A DNA stretch of 60,682 nucleotides from NCBI GenBank assembly GCA_012728855.1, contig JAAYEH010000499.1, positions 1 through 60,682 on the forward strand. Reading direction: 5' to 3'. This DNA is from Rhodopirellula sp. Its GTDB lineage: Bacteria > Planctomycetota > Planctomycetia > Pirellulales > Thermoguttaceae. Position numbers and translations under genes: made by a program. Under the pieces are notes generated by a model. That model worked only from the letters and a program-made list of their open reading frames with translations. It made no database searches and had not been told where the DNA came from. The number at the start of each line of letters is the position of its first letter. Position 1 is the first letter of the stretch. Shown in pieces: positions 1 through 8,708 of this stretch.

Positions 1-35
1 CCAAGCCATTCATCCTCCCCAACTCGGCGCAAAGG

Positions 36-77
36 ACTACTTGAAAGAAGGAAGGCATCTTCTCCTTTCCAAGTAGT
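36..77. repeat. Imperfect inverted repeat
   Basis: The arms begin ACTACTTG and end CAAGTAGT, enclose a short GGCATC loop and have a few mismatches. It lies about 175 bases beyond the stop of the minus-strand lipoprotein gene, so it could be a distal terminator. No clear T tract follows. Nothing else was recognised in bases 1-251. Confidence 0.3.
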
Positions 78-251
78 GGCCCAGTTTACCTGAGCACAAA
101 CGGGTCAATTCTGCTGAGCGGCAACGACGAGGCGAGGCAAACAGCTTTGATGAACGCGATCAGTGCACTTTGCAGAGGGCTGCTTTGTCTTAGCTGCCAA
201 TCATCGCTCCACCGGGATAAACGCGCCGGTGACGTGTCGCGCGATGCATTG

Positions 252-728
252 TCAGCGTAGTCGCCCGCTGCGCCCCGCTGGCGGTGTTTGCATCTCGCTG
301 GAGTCGAACGCGAAATCTGCTTCTTCAGTACCGTCTTTGGGCACGGCAAACTGAATGCTTCCATCACGCGCTCTGGGAGGGAGCTTGAACTGATAGGCCG
401 CCTCCATACCCGTTTCGAGGTTGGATTGTGGAAGTCGATTCGGATCTTTGTAAACCAGCGTCACGACATGCTTTCCCACCACCGCGCCGCGGCCATCGGC
501 CCACCTCAGTTCGAAGCGACCGGAAGCGTCGGTTATGCCGTACGACCCGGGACTGGCGCTGGGCGCCGCGGCAGCTCCCGGCGCGGGTTGGAAATTGACG
601 AACACGTCCGAAACCGCCTGTCCGTCCAACGTTACGGTGCCGGAAACCGGAACCGTATGGACGTCAGAACCGCTGCAGCCGGCTGTCAAGCGTGTTCCCA
701 GGCTGAGAAGAAGCCCGGCCGGAACCAT
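252..728 (-). CDS. Small lipoprotein-like protein with regulatory/transthyretin-like fold
   Basis: The product is about 158 residues. The chosen ATG at 728 is followed by a hydrophobic stretch and Leu-Thr-Ala-Gly-Cys, an acceptable lipobox with Cys18, so export and lipidation are likely. The mature part starts with VSGTVTLDGQ, the pattern of small planctomycete carboxypeptidase-regulatory-like lipoproteins, and continues as an Ig/transthyretin-like beta fold (SGRFELRW, GKHVVTL). The frame is open further upstream, but that extension is Arg-rich and would bury the signal peptide. Known context: such lipoproteins often follow DUF1559 genes, as here with a 166-base gap. The substrate is unknown, and a structural role in the envelope is inference. 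Confidence 0.65.
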   Translation of the reverse strand: MVPAGLLLSLGTRLTAGCSGSDVHTVPVSGTVTLDGQAVSDVFVNFQPAPGAAAAPSASPGSYGITDASGRFELRWADGRGAVVGKHVVTLVYKDPNRLPQSNLETGMEAAYQFKLPPRARDGSIQFAVPKDGTEEADFAFDSSEMQTPPAGRSGRLR

Positions 729-894
729 GGTCAGCCGATGGCCCGATCTCCAGCCGTGCGGACGGTCGGATTCGGATGGGAAACCACACACAGCCTCGCG
801 ACGGTTCGAAACGTCCATATCTCTTCCATCGAGCAACGAGCATTGGCCGGCAGATTCTTCATCATGGTGGGTTCGTAGGACAGCTAGAGGATGC

Positions 895-1902
895 CTACGG
901 AACCGTCGCAACCTCACCGCCGGCAACCGTGGCGAGGTCACAGAACAGGTTCATGTCAACATTTGTGCTGAGGAAATGCACGGACCCGTCGCACATCAGC
1001 CAGTTGATGCCGTCAGGATGGTAGCTGCCCCATCCGAAATCACAGAATTTCACGTTCGGAACCGACGCCGCGCAGCCCGACCGCGTGGGAGTGGTCCGCA
1101 ATGATCGACTGAGCGGAAGTGCTTGCGAAGTGGAATAAGCCACGCTGTAGGCCCAATATGTCCCGCCTCTGGGCAGGTCATCTGTAACGCCGTGACATTC
1201 CCCTACGGCGATTGTGTTTGACGCTCCATCACTTGTGGTCGAAAAGCCTTCACATTTCGTCAGAATGGCCGGGCCAACAACATGAAACACACCTTTCCAC
1301 TCAGGATGCGCCGAGTGAATGGGCTGAAAGCCCGGATAACCCCAGAAGCCTCGATCAGGCATGAGAATGTAGATAATGTCGCTGCGGCCCGCCATGCCTC
1401 GGTAAGAGCCGCAGCGATATTTCGTATCGGGACTGACACTGGGGCCGCTGAGGCCGTACTGTGGTGTTTCGATATCCGTAGCCCGAATATCTGATGGGCA
1501 ACTGTAGACGGGTACTTGTGTCTCGCGGACCGACTTATTCGCAGGATGCCTGTTAGGCACGTTGTGATCATACTGATCGTAAAGATTCTCGTACTCGAGG
1601 TAAGGCAGAAGCGAAATCGCCCAGTTGGTACGAGCGGGAACACTCCAGCCACTCATCACGACGGGCATCCCTGTAACAACATTGCCGGGTGGAAAGCATC
1701 GGTGCGCGTCGTGGTAGTTGTGCATCGCCACGCCAATCTGCTTCACGTTGTTCGCGCACTGCATCCGTCGTGCTGCTTCGCGCGCCGCCTGAACCGCCGG
1801 GAGCAGCAGCGCGATCAGAATACCAATGAGCGCGATCACGACGAGGAGTTCCACCAAAGTGAAGCCTGTTCTGATTCTGTTCAGAGTCGTCACGTTTCTC
1901 AC
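895..1902 (-). CDS. DUF1559 prepilin-like surface protein
   Basis: This 335-residue protein has a type IV prepilin/pseudopilin start: a short basic leader, GFTLVELLVV at about residues 13-22, a hydrophobic helix, then LLPAVQAAREAARR. This is the signature of the planctomycete DUF1559 (SBP_bac_10) family, which is massively expanded in the phylum. The rest carries the typical YHD, SCPSD and CDGSVHFL motifs near the end. The start is GTG at 1902; a second GTG at 1893 has a slightly better spaced AGGGTGAG and is an alternative. It lies 35 bases after the kinase gene on the same strand, so co-transcription is likely. The biochemical role of DUF1559 proteins is not established; cleavage by prepilin peptidase and surface location are inferred from the leader. 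Confidence 0.9.
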   Translation of the reverse strand: MRNVTTLNRIRTGFTLVELLVVIALIGILIALLLPAVQAAREAARRMQCANNVKQIGVAMHNYHDAHRCFPPGNVVTGMPVVMSGWSVPARTNWAISLLPYLEYENLYDQYDHNVPNRHPANKSVRETQVPVYSCPSDIRATDIETPQYGLSGPSVSPDTKYRCGSYRGMAGRSDIIYILMPDRGFWGYPGFQPIHSAHPEWKGVFHVVGPAILTKCEGFSTTSDGASNTIAVGECHGVTDDLPRGGTYWAYSVAYSTSQALPLSRSLRTTPTRSGCAASVPNVKFCDFGWGSYHPDGINWLMCDGSVHFLSTNVDMNLFCDLATVAGGEVATVP

Positions 1903-1937
1903 CCTTTAATCAATGAACTCTCGAGTTGCAGGACTGG

Positions 1938-4900
1938 CTAACGAGGATCGCCGCTTGCGCGACGCCGGTCGCAAACGTCTGGGTCAAGGTCGTCCCAATT
2001 ACCCGCAGTCAATTGAGTAGTGGCGTCGCCTTCCGCGCTGACCGTGTAAACGCCGTAATGCATCTCGCTCTTGGCAGCGTACACGATCCGCCCGCCGTCA
2101 GGAAACCAACGGGGGAACTCGTGCCATATTCCTTTGTTCTCGCTCAGGAGAATCGGCAAGCTCCCATCCGCGTTGATGATGGATATCGTGTTCTGGTGCG
2201 ATTCATCTTGTACGCGACGGACAGTAACAATCCGGCGACCGTCTGGCGATGCCGCGGGGGACCAAGTCGAGCCCTTTTTGCCCCACTCGTCGGTGATCTG
2301 TCTCACTTTCAATGTTCGCGGATCCAGCTCGAATAGGTCGCAGTCGTTTCCCCAGATCGGATTCTGACTTGCAAACAAGACCGCACCATCGTTTTCTCGC
2401 CAACATAAGCCGGTAACCAGAGAATATCCTTGACCGACCGCTTCCTCCAACAGCGTTTGAATCGCCTGGGTTTCCACGTTTGCAGCACGTATCGCCTTGC
2501 CGCCATTTCCGATGAAAACGACTTCGCTTCCGTCGGGGGACCATGCAACGGGCGCCATTAGCGGGTCGGTATCCTCTAATGAGGATATGAGTGTGCCGCG
2601 GTAGTCTACGACATGCACTTTCGGGCGGCCTTGCCGATCCGAGACAAAGGCGATCTTACGCGCGTCAGGAGACCATTTGGGAAAACGCTCGGTAGCGTGG
2701 TTCTTCGTGATCCGAACCGGCTGCTCTCCGTTGGCATACATGCGGTAAATCTGGTAGCTCTCTCCGTCGCGGTTGGAGGCAAACACGATCCATGTCAGAA
2801 GGCTTCGCACATCGATGGCGGCAATCCCCGCCTCGGAACCACGGTTGACGACAAAGAGGCGGTCACCGTCTGCCGAGAACTCTGCGTCTGCCAAGCCATC
2901 GCGGAGGCCTTCCAGGTGTCCCAGAATCTCGCCGTCCTTCGCGTCAACGCAGAATAGTCTGCGCGTGGCTGGACATAAAGCGACGAGCAGATCGCGTTCA
3001 GGAAAAACTGCCAGGTTTTCGGGAGCATGACCGTCGAGGTCGATCTCAGAAATGCGCTCAAACGTCGCTAGATCAACAACCCAGATCTTTCGATTTGCTG
3101 AGTCGCTGACGAAAACACGATTCAGCTTGGTCGACGCGGCAACGCCGCGCAAATCACCGTCCACGAACGTCAGCGATCTCGCCACCTCGTAGGGGTCGGT
3201 AAGGCGGACTTCATACAGAGTCGGACCGCGCGATTTGCGCCGCCGCGTGATCACGTATGCGAATTGGCTGTCGTCACTAAATGCCAGATTGTGGCTGGTT
3301 GGTTCGTCCTGTAACTTGACTTCGCCGAGCAGGACAAACTCGCCGTCGGCTATATTGACGATGGACAGTTGATCGTTGTCCTCATCGATTGGACGGTTGT
3401 CGTCTCCCATAGGCACGACCAGTTTCTTCCTGTCCGGTGTAATGCCGATATCCGCCGCCCAGGTGTGTTGCCATTTCGGGTCGGCACTAAGATCGAGGTT
3501 GGTGCGCGACATGTTAGCCTGGAGGTCAACGCGAGTCATGTATCGGCCATAATAGTGGACCGTATAGAGATAGCGACCGCCATCGGAAACCACCAAGTCG
3601 CCATGTAGCTGGTCTTCCGTGAACTTGATGGTCTTTCGGACAGTGCCGGAGGAAGCGTCGACCAGTTGTATCGGACCCCCGGCGCCTCCCCAATATGCCA
3701 CGTAGATGGTCGAAGCGTCGTCAGAAACCGCAATTCCCCGAGCGTTCGGTTCCGTTTCTATCCAACGAACAAGCGACGGCGGTTTCGTGCCGGGCGGAAC
3801 CTCCGTGAAATGGACGGACTCCCTTGCTGCGTCCCACCTCCAGCGAATTCTCACCTCGCGAGTCTCGGCTCGGACACCCTCTTTGCTGACGTTCAACTCA
3901 TGCTCACCGACACTCAAACGGATCGTTACTTTGTTCGATTGGACATCGATGGTCTTGTTGTCGATTGTGACGACTGCTCCTGCCGGTACTTCGATCTCGA
4001 GGGTGCCGTAGCCGGTCTTGAAGAAGATGACAGTGCATGCCAACAGAGCCCCCGCGGTCGCCAAACCGAGGCAACGCCGGCCGATCTGTCCGCGGCCCGC
4101 ACGAGGGGCCGTAGTTGCCGGAAGGCCGTCGATATATCTCTGCAACGCTTCGGCCAATTCGTCCGCCGATCCAAAACGGTCTTCCGGGGCCTTGGCCATC
4201 GCTTTGAGACAAATCGCCTCCAAGTCGCGGTCGATTTGCGGACAAAGGGAACTGGGCCGCTTCGGACGACCGTCGGCGATCTTGATCATCATTTCCGTCA
4301 CCTTGCCGGTGAAGGGCAATTCGCGGGTCAGCATCTGGTAGAGCAACACGCCGAAGCTGTAGATATCGCTGAGGAAATCGGCGGGCCGGCCGTCGATCTG
4401 CTCCGGCGCCATGTACGGAACCGTCCCCAGCAACGTGCCGCTGCTGGTCGTTAGGCCGTTGGTGTCGTGGCTCCTGGCGAGGCCGAAGTCCATCAACAGC
4501 GGTTCGCCCGACTCGTCCATAACGACGTTGGAGGGCTTGATGTCGCGATGCACGATGCCATGTTTGTGGACCGCGGCCAGCGCGGCGGCCAGTTTGCGGG
4601 CGATGTGTACTGCTTCAAGGGGGCTGATGTCTCGCGACTCGATTTCACTGGCCAGCGATCGGCCGCGAATAAGCCGCATCGCCATGTAATAGACGCCGTC
4701 GATCTCGCCCGCGTCGTAAATCGTGCAGACGTTGGGGTGCTCGATCCTGGCCGCGGATTCCCCTTCGCGAAGGAAACGGGCCACGGCGTCCGGGTCCGAG
4801 TGCGGATCGAAACGCGGGATCTTTAAGGCGACTTCGCGTTTCAAACGGGTGTCCAGTGCGCGATACACGGTTCCCATGCCGCCACGGCCGAGCGGTTCCA

Positions 4901-5450
4901 AAACCTGGTAACGACCGACGAGTTGACCGGGCTTGAGCGCGTATTTGTCCGCGATGGCGGAGGGCGTTTGTTCCAGGTCGTGGGCGGACGTATCCACGCC
5001 TGGCGAGTGGAACCCTGTGGGATGAAAGCTGCCGCGTTCGGCGTTGGCTTCCTCGTTGACCCGTGTCAGGTCCACTTGATCGGACAGCGTGGGAAATCGC
5101 GACTCGATCTCCTCGACGCCGGCCGGTTCACCCAGAACGGCGCGCGTCAGGCACTCTGCGTGGAGCAGTTCAATAATCAGTTCGGACCTGCCATTCAACT
5201 CTTCCCATCGGGCCAGATAGACTTCCAGGCATCGCCTCTCGCCTCGCTGCCAGCGAAATTCCTGGTCGGACTTGATCAACTCGACCAGCATGCGTTGCCG
5301 GAGGGGGTGATCGGCGGAGGGCAGGAACGGGTCGAATTCAATGCCTGGATCTCGCTGCCAGGCGCGCTCGAACTGCCCGATGGCATCGGCCAGCGCAACC
5401 CAACTTTCGTCGTCCAGTTCCAGGATAGGAACTCTCGGATTCCCGGACAT
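1938..5450 (-). CDS. Membrane Ser/Thr protein kinase with extracytoplasmic beta-propeller
   Basis: The product is 1170 residues from the ATG at 5450, chosen because GGGAGG lies 8 bases upstream; an earlier in-frame start at 5534 has no such site. Order of parts: an alpha-helical region typical of planctomycete kinases (about 1-170); a Hanks-type kinase domain (about 180-445) with GRGGMGTV at 188-195, VALK with Lys210, HRDIKPSN at 301 and DFG at 321; one transmembrane helix at about 459-478; a PEGA-like segment (about 482-540); then a long propeller region with YVTN-like repeats and later TolB/PD40-like WSPDG and FASNRDG repeats. All catalytic residues are present. The propeller outside and kinase inside suggest a sensor. 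It follows an ECF sigma gene by 93 bases and precedes the DUF1559 gene. Confidence 0.9.
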   Translation of the reverse strand: MSGNPRVPILELDDESWVALADAIGQFERAWQRDPGIEFDPFLPSADHPLRQRMLVELIKSDQEFRWQRGERRCLEVYLARWEELNGRSELIIELLHAECLTRAVLGEPAGVEEIESRFPTLSDQVDLTRVNEEANAERGSFHPTGFHSPGVDTSAHDLEQTPSAIADKYALKPGQLVGRYQVLEPLGRGGMGTVYRALDTRLKREVALKIPRFDPHSDPDAVARFLREGESAARIEHPNVCTIYDAGEIDGVYYMAMRLIRGRSLASEIESRDISPLEAVHIARKLAAALAAVHKHGIVHRDIKPSNVVMDESGEPLLMDFGLARSHDTNGLTTSSGTLLGTVPYMAPEQIDGRPADFLSDIYSFGVLLYQMLTRELPFTGKVTEMMIKIADGRPKRPSSLCPQIDRDLEAICLKAMAKAPEDRFGSADELAEALQRYIDGLPATTAPRAGRGQIGRRCLGLATAGALLACTVIFFKTGYGTLEIEVPAGAVVTIDNKTIDVQSNKVTIRLSVGEHELNVSKEGVRAETREVRIRWRWDAARESVHFTEVPPGTKPPSLVRWIETEPNARGIAVSDDASTIYVAYWGGAGGPIQLVDASSGTVRKTIKFTEDQLHGDLVVSDGGRYLYTVHYYGRYMTRVDLQANMSRTNLDLSADPKWQHTWAADIGITPDRKKLVVPMGDDNRPIDEDNDQLSIVNIADGEFVLLGEVKLQDEPTSHNLAFSDDSQFAYVITRRRKSRGPTLYEVRLTDPYEVARSLTFVDGDLRGVAASTKLNRVFVSDSANRKIWVVDLATFERISEIDLDGHAPENLAVFPERDLLVALCPATRRLFCVDAKDGEILGHLEGLRDGLADAEFSADGDRLFVVNRGSEAGIAAIDVRSLLTWIVFASNRDGESYQIYRMYANGEQPVRITKNHATERFPKWSPDARKIAFVSDRQGRPKVHVVDYRGTLISSLEDTDPLMAPVAWSPDGSEVVFIGNGGKAIRAANVETQAIQTLLEEAVGQGYSLVTGLCWRENDGAVLFASQNPIWGNDCDLFELDPRTLKVRQITDEWGKKGSTWSPAASPDGRRIVTVRRVQDESHQNTISIINADGSLPILLSENKGIWHEFPRWFPDGGRIVYAAKSEMHYGVYTVSAEGDATTQLTAGNWDDLDPDVCDRRRASGDPR

Positions 5451-5543
5451 AGCGACAGCCTCCCGGCGGTGGTCGGACGAGTCCACGGACTCTTCCCGTC
5501 TCATCAAACCGGAAACGGCTCCCAAGGCGAGCAAGAATTCCGG

Positions 5544-6134
5544 TCAGTCGCAAAGATTTTGCTTCATCCGCCTCTGGAGCCGGTCTCCGAGGCGGGTCAA
5601 GACCCGGCGTACAGTCCAGCGTGTACATCCCACTTCAGAGGCAATTTCGGAAGCGGAGTAGCCTTCCAGGCATAAGCGAACAATCTCCGGCTCCGGATCT
5701 CGCAGCCCAGTGGTGAGGAGTTCTAACTCGTCGAGAAACGCGGCAACTTCTTCTTGAGAGGGGTCGCGCGCGAAGAATTCCGGGGAGAGTTGCTCGCCAT
5801 CGCAATGGACCTCGGCGGCAACATCGCGCTTCGCCGCCCGGTGCCGTTCCGCTTGGTGCCGCACCTTGTTGAGCGTGATTTGCACCAGCAGCCGCCAGAG
5901 TGAGCCCGAGTGGTCGAGTTGGTAGTCGCCTTGATGCGAGCGCCGGAAGAAGGTGCGAAAGACGGATTGGACGACGTCGTCGGCCCCGACGCGCCGGCCG
6001 AGTTTCGCGTCGATCCAGCGATCGGCCAACGCGCAGAGACGTTGTGCGTAGCGCCGATACAACTCGTCAGCAGCCTGTTGATCCCCCGATTGCCAACGTT
6101 CCACCAGGGCTTTGGCGGGTGCCGCATCGGACAT
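5544..6134 (-). CDS. ECF-type RNA polymerase sigma factor
   Basis: This 196-residue protein has sigma-70 region 2 (ADDVVQSVFRTFFRR, about residues 50-65) and region 4 with a helix-turn-helix (YSASEIASEVGCTRWTVRRVL, near the C-terminus), and no region 3, as in ECF sigma factors. The ATG at 6134 has GGAGG 7 bases upstream. The kinase gene starts 93 bases downstream on the same strand; ECF sigma factors paired with Ser/Thr kinases are a recurring planctomycete arrangement in which the kinase may replace an anti-sigma factor. That the kinase controls this sigma is inference. A sigma-70-like promoter is visible upstream. Confidence 0.9.
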   Translation of the reverse strand: MSDAAPAKALVERWQSGDQQAADELYRRYAQRLCALADRWIDAKLGRRVGADDVVQSVFRTFFRRSHQGDYQLDHSGSLWRLLVQITLNKVRHQAERHRAAKRDVAAEVHCDGEQLSPEFFARDPSQEEVAAFLDELELLTTGLRDPEPEIVRLCLEGYSASEIASEVGCTRWTVRRVLTRLGDRLQRRMKQNLCD

Positions 6135-6177
6135 GGCCCATCCTCCGGCATGGAATTGGCTAGTTCATGGTAGGGCC

Positions 6178-6205
6178 AGTATACTTAGGATCGCCGGGAA
6201 CGCAA
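6178..6205 (-). promoter_or_regulatory. Sigma-70-like promoter for the ECF sigma gene
   Basis: On the minus strand TTGCGT (6205-6200) and TATACT (6183-6178) are separated by 16 bases and lie about 45 bases before the sigma factor start codon. No second, self-recognised promoter motif was obvious. Confidence 0.45.
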
Positions 6206-6244
6206 TAGGGGGGGCGCGAAATTGCAGGAATCGGCCGGCAACTT

Positions 6245-6300
6245 CGGTTTCTGAGCCCATGCGGAGTACGATAAGGACGATTGGAAGGGAGACTGCTGAA
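6245..6300 (+). pseudogene. 3' remnant of a higB toxin gene
   Basis: The last roughly 50 bases before the short higA copy nearly repeat the end of the intact higB at 8709-9014 (CATGCGGAGTACGATAAG onward), including the stop codon and the Shine-Dalgarno region of higA. One extra G near 6253 breaks the frame. The rest of the toxin gene is absent, so this is a decayed duplicate. Confidence 0.75.
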
Positions 6301-6302
6301 CC

Positions 6303-6575
6303 ATGTCGATGACAGCCTACCAGGGATTGCTGGCTACGCTTGCCGAGCAGTATGAATCAATCGAATACCCGACTCCGCAGGCGTCTCAAGCCGATTTGTT
6401 GGCTCACTTGATCGACGCACGGGGTATCACTCAGGCGGAACTGGCGCGACAAACCGGCGTCCTGCGTTCGGTGATTGCCAATGTCCTCAAGGGGCGCCGC
6501 AAGATCAGCCAGGCGAACATTGCCAGGCTGGCGGCATACTTCCACGTATCGCCGGCGGAATTCATCGAGGGATGA
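6303..6575 (+). CDS. Shortened HigA-like antitoxin/Xre regulator without its toxin
   Basis: The 90-residue product is nearly identical to the 131-residue HigA at 9018-9413 except for loss of 41 residues after MSMTAYQ. In the full copy the missing 123 bases are bounded by two GGAATTGCTGG direct repeats (9038-9048 and 9161-9171), and here a single slightly mutated copy remains, so a slippage or recombination deletion is the likely origin. The helix-turn-helix (GITQAELARQTGVLRSVIANVLKG, about 40-63) is intact, so DNA binding may persist. The lost N-terminal part is absent from the usual single-domain Xre fold and may contact the toxin. Only the toxin tail precedes it. It may be a solo regulator or a dying gene. 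Confidence 0.65.
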   Translation: MSMTAYQGLLATLAEQYESIEYPTPQASQADLLAHLIDARGITQAELARQTGVLRSVIANVLKGRRKISQANIARLAAYFHVSPAEFIEG

Positions 6576-6612
6576 ACCGTCTCCGGCGTTAATTCCATGT
6601 CACTTGCTTACG

Positions 6613-6735
6613 TCATCGTCCCAGGTTCCGCACCCAATCACGGAACTCTCGGATCAGCGTTGTCTCTTCCGTCGCATCGCGTCGTTGCAGAAACCGGTCC
6701 ACTTCTTCCAGAGGCAGAAAAGGATTCGATGGCAT
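6613..6735 (-). pseudogene. C-terminal remnant of a Uma2-family gene
   Basis: The minus strand encodes about 40 residues ending LIREFRDWVRNLGR and stop, almost the same as the end of the intact Uma2 protein at 7875-8528. Similarity fades beyond about 6735. It sits directly downstream of the short higA copy, as the intact uma2 3' end sits next to the higA fragment at 7783-7837, so both came from one duplicated block. The remaining stretch to 7002 holds no other recognisable gene apart from the promoter noted below. Confidence 0.7.
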
Positions 6736-6864
6736 TCGATCAGGCGGCGTCAGACGTTGGCTGCTTGCCAGGCGGGCATCGATGTAGCAGATGCGGTTAC
6801 GAGCCGATCCGCGCTGTTGGGCAACACCCCGTTCCCACTGTACCCCGCAGACGGAGGCGGAATT

Positions 6865-6893
6865 GGCCTCGATTCGTAAGCTATGTATAATAG
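6865..6893 (+). promoter_or_regulatory. Sigma-70-like promoter for the UPF0175/DUF3368 pair
   Basis: TTGGCC (6865-6870) and a perfect TATAAT (6888-6893) are separated by 17 bases. The gene starts at 7003, giving a leader of about 100 bases. Confidence 0.5.
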
Positions 6894-7002
6894 TATGCGA
6901 GCGTCGGATAACGGATCGACGACTTCGCCTCCTTTCGCGGCGCCGTGCAACGCGGAAAGGGGATGTTTTGCAAGACGGAGGGAAACTACGGGAACCTTTG
7001 AG

Positions 7003-7278
7003 ATGTCGATCACGCTGAATCTTCCTGCTTCAGCCGAGCAGGCTTTTCGTCAGGCTTGGGGAGACGAGATTGACCGGAAGGGCCTCGAGGCATTAGCCAT
7101 TGAGGGCTATCGCGAAGGCAAGCTCAGTTTGGGAAAGCTCGCCGAGTTGCTAGGTTTCCCGACGACTCACGATGCCGATCGCTGGCTAGCCGATCGAGGC
7201 GTGGCCCTCAACTATTCCGTAGAGGATTTTCGCGCCGATTGCCGAACGCTCGGCTGCCTCAATTCGGCCCGAGATTGA
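7003..7278 (+). CDS. UPF0175-family antitoxin
   Basis: The 91-residue product starts at the ATG at 7003 (MSITLNLP), which fits the family N-terminus; an open frame back to 6883 would add residues with no family match. The motif pattern GLEALAIEGYREGKLSLGKLAELLGF is the helical DNA-binding region of UPF0175 (COG2886) proteins. The next gene, encoding a DUF3368 PIN-domain protein, begins 3 bases after the stop, and UPF0175/DUF3368 pairs are a known toxin-antitoxin arrangement. The protein should bind both the toxin and its own promoter region. Function is inferred from family and pairing. Confidence 0.85.
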   Translation: MSITLNLPASAEQAFRQAWGDEIDRKGLEALAIEGYREGKLSLGKLAELLGFPTTHDADRWLADRGVALNYSVEDFRADCRTLGCLNSARD

Positions 7279-7281
7279 CTC

Positions 7282-7773
7282 ATGCTCGTTGTTTCGGACA
7301 CCGGGCCGCTTCGCTATCTGGCGCTCATTGGGCACGTCGACAAACTCCCGCTGCTGTACGGCGCTGTGCCAATCCCGGAAAGTGTTGCGAGAGAGCTGTC
7401 CCATCCGAACACGCCCGAAGCTGCGCGGGCTCTCATCGCTGCTCCCCCGGTCTGGCTAACGGTCCACGCGGGGGCGGGCAGCGATCCCGGACTCGATATT
7501 CTGGGTGCGGGAGAGCGTCAAGCGATTCGGCTCGCCGAACAGATCCAAGCGGATCTGCTGCTGTGCGACGATCTTCTCGCGCGACGATCCGCTGCCGAGC
7601 ACCGTCTACAAGTGATCGGCACGCTCGGCGTGCTTCGAGACGCGGCGAAGCGCGGCCTGCTCGAAATCGACTTGGCCCTCGATCAACTCCGGACGCGAAC
7701 CAATTTTCGGGCCATAGACACACTGTACAATGCGGTGCTCAAAGACGTCTATGGAAACACCGATGCTTCTTGA
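7282..7773 (+). CDS. DUF3368 PIN-domain toxin
   Basis: The 163-residue protein begins with VVSDTGPL, where Asp6 is the first acidic residue of a PIN-type ribonuclease site, and carries later acidic positions (GERQAIRLAE; LLLCDDLLARR) and the DUF3368 segment VIGTLGVLRDAAKRGL. PIN toxins cleave RNA with divalent metal. It starts 3 bases after the antitoxin stop, so translation is probably coupled. Length and order match intact members. Immediately after its stop lies a higA 3' fragment, so this pair may have been inserted into a duplicated higA-uma2 block. Confidence 0.85.
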   Translation: MLVVSDTGPLRYLALIGHVDKLPLLYGAVPIPESVARELSHPNTPEAARALIAAPPVWLTVHAGAGSDPGLDILGAGERQAIRLAEQIQADLLLCDDLLARRSAAEHRLQVIGTLGVLRDAAKRGLLEIDLALDQLRTRTNFRAIDTLYNAVLKDVYGNTDAS

Positions 7774-7782
7774 GACATCGCG

Positions 7783-7837
7783 TGCCAGGCTGGCGGCGTA
7801 CTTCCACGCATCGCCGGCGGAATTCATCGAGGGATGA
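7783..7837 (+). pseudogene. 3' remnant of a higA gene
   Basis: About 55 bases match the end of higA at 9359-9413 (TGCCAGGCTGGCGG to the GAGGGATGA stop) with a single obvious difference. No start or upstream part is present. It is the third copy of this higA end within 3.1 kb. Confidence 0.75.
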
Positions 7838-7874
7838 ATTGTCTCCGGCGTCAATTCCATGTCACTTGCTTACG

Positions 7875-8528
7875 TCATCGTCCCAGGTTCCGCACCCAAT
7901 CGCGGAACTCCCGGATCAGCGTTGTCTCATCCGTCGTATCGCGTCTTTGGAGAAACCGTTCCACTTCGTCCAGCGGCAGAAAAGGAAACGAGTTGCTGCG
8001 CGGTTGCTGGGAATAGATCCCGTCGGGCTGCAATACATAGACCCGGATCCTGATTGTATCATACAGCCAGACTTCGGGCACACCGAAGACCGCATAGATT
8101 CCAATTTGGTCGACCGAGCTGCTCGTGATATCCACTTCAATGGCAAGATCCGGCGGTTCGCTACTGGGGTCGTAGTTATCCCGCCCTCGCACCTTTGCCT
8201 CGTTGGCAACATAGTAGCACTCGTCGGGTTCGACGCCGCGCTGGCTCAACTCGTTCTTGAGCGTTGTCGCCCCGCCTCGGCTGATGGGGATATTGAGTTC
8301 GACCGTCATGATCTCAATCATGCTTCCGATCAGACTCTTGATCCGCTGGTGCTGGCACGAGGGCGTCGTGATCTCCAGCAATCCTCGATCGTAGGTGAAT
8401 CGCGTGCCCGGCCGGTCCGTTTCGGCCAGCAGTGCTTCATCGGCTGTCCAGTTAACGCGGCTCAGGACAACACGGTTCGCGGTGCGACTCCAGACGTGCG
8501 TCGGTCGCCCCGCCTCTGCCGCGAACAC
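7875..8528 (-). CDS. Uma2-family (DUF820) putative endonuclease
   Basis: The 217-residue protein has the Uma2 PD-(D/E)XK-like layout: TYDRGLLEITTPS early, then EPPDLAIEVDITSS, then GVPEVWLYD. The acidic and Lys/Gln positions of the nuclease fold are plausible but not proven here. Uma2 genes are greatly multiplied in planctomycetes and cyanobacteria; their role is unknown, and a restriction or mobile-element link is only suspected. The start is GTG at 8528, with a weak AGCAGG upstream. Its 3' end meets the higA fragment tail to tail. A C-terminal duplicate lies at 6613-6735 and a distant paralogue at 12484-13209. Confidence 0.85.
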   Translation of the reverse strand: MFAAEAGRPTHVWSRTANRVVLSRVNWTADEALLAETDRPGTRFTYDRGLLEITTPSCQHQRIKSLIGSMIEIMTVELNIPISRGGATTLKNELSQRGVEPDECYYVANEAKVRGRDNYDPSSEPPDLAIEVDITSSSVDQIGIYAVFGVPEVWLYDTIRIRVYVLQPDGIYSQQPRSNSFPFLPLDEVERFLQRRDTTDETTLIREFRDWVRNLGR

Positions 8529-8648
8529 TGATTGCGAACCTGCTTAGATCCCATGAACCGGTGCGTTGACTTCGCACCCACCCTAATGGCCTTTGCAGCC
8601 GATACGTGCTGGTACCACGCATGGGTGAACTCGCTGCCGTGGGATCTC

Positions 8649-8677
8649 TTGACGTGTTTACGATTTGTATACATAAT
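8649..8677 (+). promoter_or_regulatory. Promoter and possible operator of higBA
   Basis: TTGACG (8649-8654) and CATAAT (8672-8677) are separated by exactly 17 bases, 31 bases before the higB start. The palindromic GTATAC overlaps the spacer and -10 element, where HigA could bind to repress its own operon; the operator role is inference. Confidence 0.6.
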
Positions 8678-8708
8678 GCTTTCTGGGCGTCGCGTATGAG
8701 GAGTCGGC

